27,500 nucleotides of DNA, taken from contig JAQGDQ010000415.1 in assembly GCA_030141605.1 (NCBI GenBank), forward strand, positions 12,501 through 40,000, written 5' to 3'. Below are positions 1 to 9,500 of this stretch, piece after piece. The notes under the pieces are model-generated. The model was not told the origin of the DNA. It searched no databases and was given only the letters and a program-made list of their open reading frames with translations. The stretch is from Tubiluchus corallicola (lineage: Eukaryota > Priapulida > Priapulimorpha > Priapulimorphida > Tubiluchidae). The translations under genes were made by a program, and so were the position numbers. Position 1 is the first letter of the stretch; each line of letters begins with the position of its first letter.

Positions 1-61
1 TTTATCTCCAAAGCAGCATCAACATGCCTAAAAAGATCAATACCTGCCCATGTTTGCTGGG

Positions 62-335
62 TTGTGGTTTATTACAAAAGGAAAAATTTATAGTTAAAAA
101 TCGTGTCAAATGTTTCAACAGAGCTACTGCTGTCATCATCAGTGGTAAATTTTTACAGACATACAACCAGTTATATTGGCAGAGCCTATTATGCACTAAT
201 TAAGTAGTTTACAGAAGCAAAATAGGTAATGAATAAACAGACCAGTAAAGAAATTGATACAGTGACAAATAGCTAAGTGTTTGAAAATAAATTAAAGGAA
301 TTGAACTGCTTTGCACATCAAGAGAAGGTTTATTA
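62..335 (-). repeat. Left arm of large inverted repeat, Penelope-like / hammerhead-bearing
   Basis: The reverse complement of this stretch matches 375-748 with a 39-bp spacer. On the minus strand it contains CTGATGA (135-141), a short stem and GAAA (112-115), the conserved boxes of a hammerhead ribozyme core. Such cores are known in Penelope-like element terminal repeats and in retrozymes. No reverse transcriptase is visible. Confidence 0.55.
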
Positions 336-374
336 CGGTACATAGATAAACTTTCTTTTATATCTTTTATACCC

Positions 375-748
375 TAATAAGCTTCCTCTTAATCTGCAAA
401 AGAGTTCAATTCCTTTAACTTTATTTTCAAACACTAACTATTTGTTACTGTATTAATTTCTTTTCTATTGGTCTGCTTAATCATTACCTATCTGGCTTTT
501 ATAAATACATAATTAGTGTTTAAGTTACTGTATCAATTTCTTTACTGGTCTGTTTATTCATTGCCCATTTGGCTTCTGTTAAATACATAATTAGTGCATA
601 ATGTTCTATACTGTACGCTCTGCCTATATAAACTGGTTGTACGTTTGTAAAAATTTACCACTGATGATGACAGCAGTAGCTCTGTCGAAAGCTTTGACAT
701 GATTTTTTAACTATGTAAATTAAAAGTTTTAATAAAGTCGTGTTGTTT
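375..748 (+). repeat. Right arm of the inverted repeat, with hammerhead-like core
   Basis: This is the plus-strand counterpart of the left arm. It is longer because of an internal duplication of about 100 bp (around 445-500 versus 525-590). CTGATGA (661-667), stem GACAG/CTGTC (669-673 with 682-686) and GAAA (687-690) form the conserved hammerhead core. Stem I could not be completed by eye. Confidence 0.55.
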
Positions 749-1517
749 TAACTATAACTGTTTTTAAGTGCCTGTAATAAAAAAATTGAGAAGTAAAATA
801 TTTTAGCATCTTCAAAGTAAACAAAATCATATGAAATGAACACAATATTTATGGCTAACATACTTTTCACATGAATATTTACATATAACATATACATCCT
901 TTCCATTTTATAATGCAACAATTTATTTTGAAATTCAACTTTAATCTTTCTTTAAAAAATGTTAAAAATAAAGTCATAAATGTTGTTAGTTTAAACGGAG
1001 CTGAATTTCTGTGTTTTGATCTTGTTTGACACTAAATTGTGGATTAACAGTTATAAGCCCTTCGGATGATGAGGCAAAAGAGCGATTACTAAACTCTTGT
1101 TAACTAATTCGCTAAATACTGTATTATTAAACGAATAGTATAATATTATATAAAACTAATTTTACACTGTTTAGTACTGTTGATGCAAATATTGTACAGT
1201 TTAACCAATTTATGACTCCAGTTGTGTGAAATGTAACACTCATTGGCAAAACAAATAATTTATATACATACACACACATATATATCTATAGCAGAAAACA
1301 TAATATATACCCCAACTCCTTAAGCATTTCATGGAATGGATCATTTTAAAACCCTGAGCCATGTTGTATGATGCCTAAATTTCAACTTAAAAAGATTGCG
1401 AATCGAATGTCAAAACTTCATTTAGTTTCAAATTGCAACAGAAAAAATGTAACAAGAAAGAAGATCCACTACTGAGTGGTTGATGAGTTCTTGGAATATT
1501 AGAAAAAACTAACTATC
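749..1517. other. AT-rich intergenic sequence
   Basis: I see no coding or structured feature here. A short (AC/AT) stretch lies at about 1261-1290. Confidence 0.5.
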
Positions 1518-1873
1518 AATAAGGCTTTCAAAAGTTTCGTTGTGCGCACGTGCAGCTGCTATAGGTCAAAGATTCAGTGTGACGTGACATGTGTGTAAAG
1601 TAAGGCCAGCTGCCACATCAGTTCAGTAACTTCAGTTGTTTTGCGTGGACTTTACTTAATTATGCATTAGTCTGTACAGGGCCTTGCTTGGGAACAAGAA
1701 AAATGAACTAGGTAAGGTTCTATAGCAAGCATTTGTCCCTGTTTTTAATTACTATTACAATACCATGGGCAGCGAGGCATTGTCAAATGTACACAAATGA
1801 ATTGTCTGGAACACTTCACCTTTGCCCTTCTAAACGATCATCGTCAATCGCTGGAACTGTGAAAAGGCTTATT
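1518..1873 (-). mobile_element. MITE-A copy 1 (near full length)
   Basis: The ends resemble AATAAGCCTTTTCACAGT and its complement; the left end is degraded. The body matches the copies at 13312, 17674 and 19997, the last in the same orientation. No coding capacity is visible. Confidence 0.75.
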
Positions 1874-2054
1874 TTGGTATGAATGCAGAATATACTGCAT
1901 TTTCCTGCAATAGGGAAACAAGTATCTGTGTACAAATGACAGTATAAACCCACAATGAACTGATTGTAGTGCGAGTTCTCTATCTAACAATCGAAATGCT
2001 GAATTGCTTAGGAAGTTATAAGGAACGGACTTTGGATTGTTGTCATTCCTGGGG

Positions 2055-2115
2055 TACATGGTAATCTAGCACTCGTGCTTTGTGCGCAGAAGCTCACTGG
2101 TTCAAATTTGGGCTG
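2055..2115 (+). repeat. Possible tRNA-related SINE head
   Basis: A B-box-like GGTTCAAATTT near 2100 lies about 35 bp after a degenerate A-box-like stretch. This is weak; it may be chance. Confidence 0.2.
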
Positions 2116-2186
2116 TTCCAAATTTTTCACATTTTCCGTTTTTTAAGTTTCGTTTCAAAACAGACTTAATTCTGAGTTTTCTCTTA

Positions 2187-2322
2187 ATTACTATTACATT
2201 AACACGGGCTGAGAGGCATTGTCAAGTGTGTACACAAATTCGTTGTCTGCTACACTTTACCTTTGACCTTCTCACGATCATCATCAATCGCTGGAACTGT
2301 GAAAAGGCTTATTTTGGTATTA
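2187..2322 (-). mobile_element. MITE-A fragment (one end only)
   Basis: This matches the last third of the copy at 1518-1873 and also repeats the few bases beyond that copy's terminus (TTTTGGTAT). It therefore arose by local duplication rather than by a separate insertion. Confidence 0.7.
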
Positions 2323-2743
2323 TTCTGAGTTTTTACTATCATTAACAATAGCGACCTTGCTATTAAGATTTATTAAGATTATAAATAAATGTATATACCC
2401 AAACATAAGTGTGTTATGGGTAGATTGTATTCTTACTGAAATACTCAGTATTCACAGCAAAAATGCACAAACATCAGCTGGCAAATATGTTTATAACAAC
2501 ATATGTGACATCAACAACAATTTTCATGACAATATGCATTACATACAAATAATGATATGAGAAAGTACGGCATGAAACCATTTATTACGAGAAAAATGAA
2601 AAAAAAAACACAAAAATATAACGTCTAATTCGATGCATCGATTGAAATATGTATACTCAAATGATCACAGTCAATAAACCATCTTAAATGTTGACTAGTC
2701 CTCCAAATTCAGCTCTTTCTGTCTCAAAGCACTTCAAAAGTTT
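2323..2743. other. AT-rich intergenic sequence
   Basis: I see no supported gene or repeat here. Small plus-strand ORFs lack any recognisable composition or motif. Confidence 0.45.
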
Positions 2744-3245
2744 TAAAGGAAAACCCAACGATTGTTTAGACTTAATCTCATTTTATTTTAATGTGCAAAT
2801 TATACATTTTCTTGACTACAAAAGTTAGCAATTGTTTCTAATATTTGAATAATTACTTTGGAAAGTTAATTAATGGCAATCGAACACAGCTATTGCTTAT
2901 GTTACAAATTAACCGCAGTTTGTGCAATGCTAGGCATCTTCCCTGAGCATCAAGCACATTTGCATAAGCGACAATTGGTACAAGACGTTGATGTGATGTC
3001 ACGAAAATGAGCTCTACGTCACATTGACGTCACAGACGAACACTGCAGTTCATGATCATGCTTATCACGGTACCGCCTTCTGTTTGTCGGCCAGGCGAAT
3101 GTGACAAAAAGGCGCCGTTGCCAATCTCAGTAGATTCACTGAGCCGCGAGTAGCTTTGAAAGTTTAACGAAATTTGAGTATCTGAAGTAATTATTACGTA
3201 ACCTAAGCTTTGATTTAAAAAAGCAGTTGTAGTTTTCAATATTTT
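2744..3245 (+). repeat. Inverted interspersed repeat R1, copy 1
   Basis: It matches the reverse complement of 24612-25075 over most of its length, with many substitutions and small indels. It lies just downstream of the gene's poly(A) signal. I see no clear terminal repeats and no ORF. Confidence 0.75.
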
Positions 3246-3254
3246 ACAGCATTA

Positions 3255-3260
3255 TTTATT
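3255..3260 (-). promoter_or_regulatory. Candidate poly(A) signal AATAAA for the KIAA0319-like gene
   Basis: TTTATT on the plus strand reads AATAAA on the gene strand, about 120 bp after the stop codon. It is followed within about 15 bp by the start of an inverted interspersed repeat (2744-3245). The AATAAA inside the coding exon near 3399 is a codon-level coincidence. Confidence 0.5.
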
Positions 3261-3380
3261 TTGAACTAATGTCACCACAATCGTCCGGTTTTCCTTTTAT
3301 GTGTGCGGAATTTGCATTGCATATACCCACTTTAACTGATGGCAAATGTTTCAGGATGCGTGCGTGGTACAGCATCTCAA

Positions 3381-3538
3381 CTACGTGCGATGAGGTTTAT
3401 TATGCAAACCGTTCGGATGTTTTATCAAAGGCACTTTAGCACTATTCTTGTTTAGCCTCAATCCATTTCGTGTGGGTGATTCAAATAATGTTTCACTGTC
3501 AGTATCAGAAAGATCCACATCCTTCCTACGAACTTTGC
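3381..3538 (-). CDS. KIAA0319L: Terminal exon, distal cytoplasmic tail and stop
   Basis: Residues 678-728, starting KVRRKDVDLSDTDSETLFES and ending NKPHRT, then TAG at 3383-3381. The acceptor is TTTTATCAG. The acidic SDTDSE cluster recalls the SESEFDSD segment of vertebrate tails; the rest is lineage-specific. A 93% identical inverted copy of this exon with flanks lies at 14455-14743. Confidence 0.92.
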
Positions 3539-6500
3539 CTGATAAAATGCGATACAGTCATATATTACTTGCGCAGTTTAAACTAGGAAAAGGGTAAACA
3601 AGTTTAAAGAATGACAAAAAACAAATGAAGCAGATGTGTGGGAAAATGCCTGTGTGGTGCAATGGCTGGCACAGCTACTTGGAAAGTAAGATGGCCTGGC
3701 TTCAAGATCCCAGGGGAGGTGAAAAACTCTTTCACACTTTCTGATTTAGTACGGCCTGGGTTCGAGTCACAGTGGAGGTGTAAAACTCTTTCACACTTTC
3801 TGGTTTAGTATGGCCTGGGTTCAAGATCCCAGGGGAGGTGTAAAACTCTTTCACACTTTCTGATTTAGTATGGCCTGGGTTCGAGATCGCAGGGGAGGTG
3901 TAAAACTTCAGACTTTCTAGGTTAGTAAGCCCATTGATCAAGTTAACATCATTGACCAACTTCACTGATCAAGGTAACCCCATTGATCAAGTTAACATCA
4001 CTGAACAACTTCATCTTGCTAATCAAGCTTGCAGGCATCACAGATTTATTGATTCCCGGGCTTCACCTGCTTTATCAGTTACAGCACTGACCAACTTTAT
4101 CTCACTGATCAAGTATGCTATTTAGTTACACCACTGACCAACTTTATCTCACTGATCAAGTATGCTATTTAGTTACACCACTGACCAACTTTATCTCACT
4201 GATCAAGTATGCTATTTCTCCACTGCAACATATTTACTTCATATATATTGGGTCTCACAGCACAAGATACTTTTTTAAACACAGGCCTCAGTAAACTACT
4301 TACTTTTTGGCACTTTCCGAATTCCTTCCATTTCAAAATCACCTGAGTCTAGGAGACGATATTCTCGTCCAATTTTACTGCTGGACTTCTTTCTACAGCA
4401 TCTACAAACAGTTGAGAAAACTCTCTTTACTATTGACTATAATGCTGAGATTAATTTAACTAGGAGACGATATTCCCGGGCAATTTTACTGCTGGACTTC
4501 TTTCTACAGCATCTACAAACAGCTGAGAAAACTCTCTTTACTGCTGACCATAATGCTGAGATTAATTTAACTAGGAGACGATATTCCCGGGCAATTTTAC
4601 TGCTGGACTTCTTTCTACAGCGTCTACAAACAGTTGAGAAAACTCTCTTTACTGCTGACTATAATGGTGAGATTAATTTAACTAGGAGACGATATTCTCG
4701 TCCAATTTTACTGCTGGACTTCTTTCTACAGCATCTACAAACAGTTGAGAAAACTCTCTTTACTATTGACTATAATGATGAGATTAATTTAACTCCTTCA
4801 GGACCGTAAGCATTTGCTGCATTTTGCATGGGTTCATGAAAAACTGCTCAGGTTAGAAATAACGTAGAGCAATGGGATTGGCATCATAATAATACTCATG
4901 AAATGGAGATTCAGGATATGTGAATAACTAGAAACGCTTGATTGCTGACTTATGAAGCATCATAACGTAGTTTTAACGTCGGTTTGCAATCACACTTATA
5001 ATTATTCATTCATCATAGCTAACTATTAGTAGTAAGTAAGTAAGTAGTAAAGTAAGAAAATAAAAAAATTATTTATCTCTGAATGTTACAAAATAAACAT
5101 AAACAAAAGCTAAAAACTAAAATAAAGACGGAAAAGAGACGGGGTGGCGAAAAGACCAAGGGTCACCAAGTCAACCACCCCTATCCAAGCTGAAGAAAAT
5201 TAAGTGACCTGTCAAGTAAGATATGTACAAATGAAAATAATCAGCAACTTAACAAAACAAAAAAATGAGGCAACAAGTTAAAATGAGTTTAAATTTTGAA
5301 ACAGTAAGTAAATTTGGCAATGAGAAGAGGCAAAATTTAAATTAGCAAACAAAACGGAAAATTTGAACTCATCAAAAACCAAACTAATAATTACATATAA
5401 ATCAGGAACTCAAACCAACATAAGAAACAAAAAAAATGAAGCAATGTCAAGTCATGAGTAAATCATCACCAGGTAAATTGTAAATTGTAATTACACAAAT
5501 TTCCATGATTAGGTGCATGAAATTGAGAGTCAAAAATATGAAATTTGAAATTGTGAAATTGCTCTTATATGAAATTTTCCTGAAAGCAAAAGATGTTTGT
5601 AAAATACAAGATGCTCTATAAAAAAGTTAAGTAATATATTAGATTACTTACTTTCTTATCAGACAAAAGAATAGCCAAGCTAATATGGCAAAGCCAATAA
5701 TCAACAGGAATATGACAATGATAAAGTATAACACACTCCAATCTGTAAAGAAAAAGTGCATTAAGGAAAGACAGGATGATTTTTCATATACTACCCCATT
5801 TTCCAGTCTGATAAAAAGTATACATATTAACACAATTAATACGGCAAAAGCATTTCTGATAATTTAATAATAGATTAAAAACTTAATTAACGACTGGCGA
5901 GGCCAACTATTGATGACATCGCAAACTAGCATAATTTTCAACAGCAAGATTATTCCCTGAACGTGTTGCACGTGTTTGAGAAAGTGAAAATTGAAGTACA
6001 GTGTTACTGTAAGAAATTCAGTGTGTTGTACAAAAACTAGGCAAGTTTTTGTTAAGATAAAAATTCAAATTTCAAATTTAACGCTGTGCTAACGCATGAG
6101 CTGTCACACTTGTTCAGTACATCACAAACTAACACATCTGAACTGAGAGGTACAGCACCTGTTTTTGCGCAACGCAGTTCCGAAATGCAGGCGCTAGTGC
6201 CCGTCTAACTGGCGAATGGCAAAATGCATGTAACAGCGAAGAACTAGTGGTGCAAACGTGAAATTGTGTTTGTGTGGTAATAATTCTTTCAGGTAAATCA
6301 TTTTTGAAAAATAGCATCTTTCATTTCCACATTATAAAGAGCAGATTGTTTCGACCTACAGTTTAAGATTGGGTCCGGTTTTACTTTAAGTAACTGTCTT
6401 TACATCACCATTTTGAGGTGAATGGGAAAAACCGTGCAATATTTACCACAGTTGCTCTCTTTCGTCGTCAAGTAAGCCCTTATGAAATTTTCCATCCAGA

Positions 6501-9500
6501 AAGACTCACACTGGCAATGTTTCGTGTAGTTGTCACAAATACCGTGATTGGAGCAATTATTTTGACAAACTGAAGTGATAAACAAAACAAATTGACAGAC
6601 GTAGTATTTTTCTTAATAGTAATTAGTTTAAACATAGTTTATAAAGGTTTAGATTAGACAGTTTTTACCGAGCAAGTATATGAACACATGGATGTGCAGA
6701 TAAAATATTAAAATTTATAAAAATACAAACACAACACATACAGTCAAACTCGGATATAAGGGACTCCTCCGGACTAGAAAAAATCGTCCCTTATATCCGA
6801 TGTCCCTTATAGGCGAAGTTGAATCAGAACGAGTTTTACGAGTTTTGATGCTCGATGCTGATTAAGTCAGTCAGTTCTAGAAATGTACTTGAGAGCCGTA
6901 TATCATTCAGCAACTGAAGAACTTGATGAGGAATTGTAAATTGGGATGTATATTTCAAATACAAGGGCCAGCGTGGGATGTCGGCATAGGCTTTTTAGGA
7001 TGTAAAAAATATTTGATCATGGAATCCCTTATATGCGAGGTAATTTACCTGGGTTTCTATTACTCGGACCTGAAGATATCGTCTCTTATAACCGAAAGTT
7101 TCTTATATCTGAGCACCTTATATACGAAGATTTGTACATAGGAAAAACTTTACGAAAAATCGGGACCGGTGTTGATGATTCCTTATAAGCGAGTACCTTA
7201 TACCCGAGGTTGACTGTACTAATATGTACGTCTAAAGTTAGCAACTCGATCACAGAGGATAAATGAGTTCTAATAAAAGTAATAAAATATAAATATATTA
7301 GATTTTTTAGCTATTTATCTCGAATACATTTATGCCAAAATTGGGTAATTAAGTGGTAATTAATGATAATTAAATTTTACTTAGTGATAACTATTATATT
7401 AACTACTACGATACAGACACAAATATCAGGTGAACATATAGAGCTATAGCATTTAAGGGCTACAGTAAGTATTTCTTCAATAATTTATGCGGTAATTAAT
7501 GGTAATAAAATTTAATTGGTATGTAATGGCAGTAACTATTATATTAACTATTACGATGCAGACATTAATATCAGGTGAACATGTACAGCTATAGCATTTA
7601 AGGGTTACAATAAGTACTTCTTTGATATACTTACTCAATGTATCCACCGAGAGGACAGGATATCCCAGTATATTTGCATCTACGCGCAGCCTCTGTTTCA
7701 ACTGTGCTGCTACGTCCACACCACTCAGCACCCTTTTATTATCACGACCGGACTGCTTTGTGACGTAGAAAAGCACAAGCAACCTGCCACGAGAAATAGT
7801 CGTTTGTTTAATCTTTTCAGGACCATAAGCGTTTGCTACATTTTTGACTGGGTTCAAGAAAAACTGCTCTCACTAAGCAGTGATTACATCATATTGATTT
7901 TTGTAGGTTTCTACTCCTCGCAGAATGGACTTTCACGCAAAGTTATAAATGAAATGCATTTGCTTACCTTAGACAAATTAACTATCTATTTTTGACTAGT
8001 AAATTGAAAACAAGCTGTCAAGAACTGCAGTGTTTGCACCGTAACAATGTACAGTATCACTTGTGTGAAATTCGTTAGTGCCGAAAATTTCAACTATCCA
8101 GACACAACACTCTGATCAACTTTGGACTCAAATCTACTCTACTTTTAAGGCGAAATTCATCTTAAAAGATGAGGCAACCTTATTTTGTCCTAGGCTGATC
8201 AGTTGGTTTTTCCTGGAAATCTATCAGAATACCGGCAGAATCAGCTTGGCCTGTATGAAGCAGGCGATCAATAAAATAGTGTGTATGATCAAGCAAGTGT
8301 ACACCAGACTAAGCTCCTTAATACAAGCTAAGTTGAAGTGCCTGAAACGGGCGTGGTTTTCTTAATTTTATCGAATTAAATCACTTATAAATATTTAAAC
8401 AAATAGCGTGATTGGATAGCCGAGATTCTCCTGAATAGAACAGTACCTAATTTGTAATCATTTAGTTGTGTCTCATACAGTAGCAGAAAAATCATAGGTC
8501 TTGTAAGACGTATTTTCAATGGTGCACTCCTGAAGAAGTTAAAGCTGAACTGATTACTTGAAATGTATGTAAATACAGTAGCAGTTATCATCTAGTATTC
8601 ACCGACCAAAACATTATTAAAATAACAAATTTATTGATGTCACAATCACTGCTCTGTGAAATTATTTTTTCTTATTAAAAATTTAGTTTTAAATTATTCG
8701 TAACATTTGCAGTAAAAACTCGAATTGTAAATTCTAGTAGTAAATATGAGTACCTGGCTCTAGACAGTAGTGTCTCCATCGGGTACGCCAGTAATTACCC
8801 GCAAGGTTTATTACCCCAGTCTAATTTTTCTACCGGATTCTAACATTGAAAATGTCGACATCATTTTGTAAATTGATATCCAATGTTAGAAAATTTAAAA
8901 TTTAAATGCCACCTTCTGATGTGCATTTTTACAGTAGGTACCTGCTAGTAAACTATTAAGTATTAAGTGCTGCGTCGACAGTGTGCCAGGTCAATAGTAG
9001 GGAGAAGGCAGATCAAACCACTTTTGCCATAAGGGTGACTTTCAAAAAACAAACTATGATTTCCTTACCGAAAGGATAATTATCCAAATGAAATTATTTA
9101 TTAACCTTTAAAAACCTATTTCAGTCCTTTAACAAAGACACGAATAAATGGATTGCTAAGTTTAACAGCACATAAAAAGGATAATATAGATTATTTTATT
9201 CGACTAATCTGTACACTAAATTAATAGTGCTCAGTGCAGTACTGCCTAGGCTGACCTAGCTAACTTAAGCATGCAATGAAATGAAATGGCAGATGAAAAC
9301 TCAGTCAAAACTCGGGGAAAACACTAACTTATAGCAAACAACAAAAATATCTGTGAATCTAATAGCGTTTCCATCGGGTACCGGGAACCTGATTAATTAC
9401 CCGCATTGTTAATTACCCGAGCCGAATATTTCTACCCGGTTCCCACAACGAAAATGCAGACATTATTTGTAATACGATATCTGTCGTTACATAATTGAAA

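Noticed and set aside
2082-2560. Two plus-strand ORFs (87 and 67 codons)
   Set aside because: They overlap MITE-A sequence and AT-rich intergenic DNA and show no protein-like conservation.
3732-3965. 77-codon minus-strand ORF with SVKEFYTSP repeats
   Set aside because: It arises from the 60-bp tandem array; no family match.
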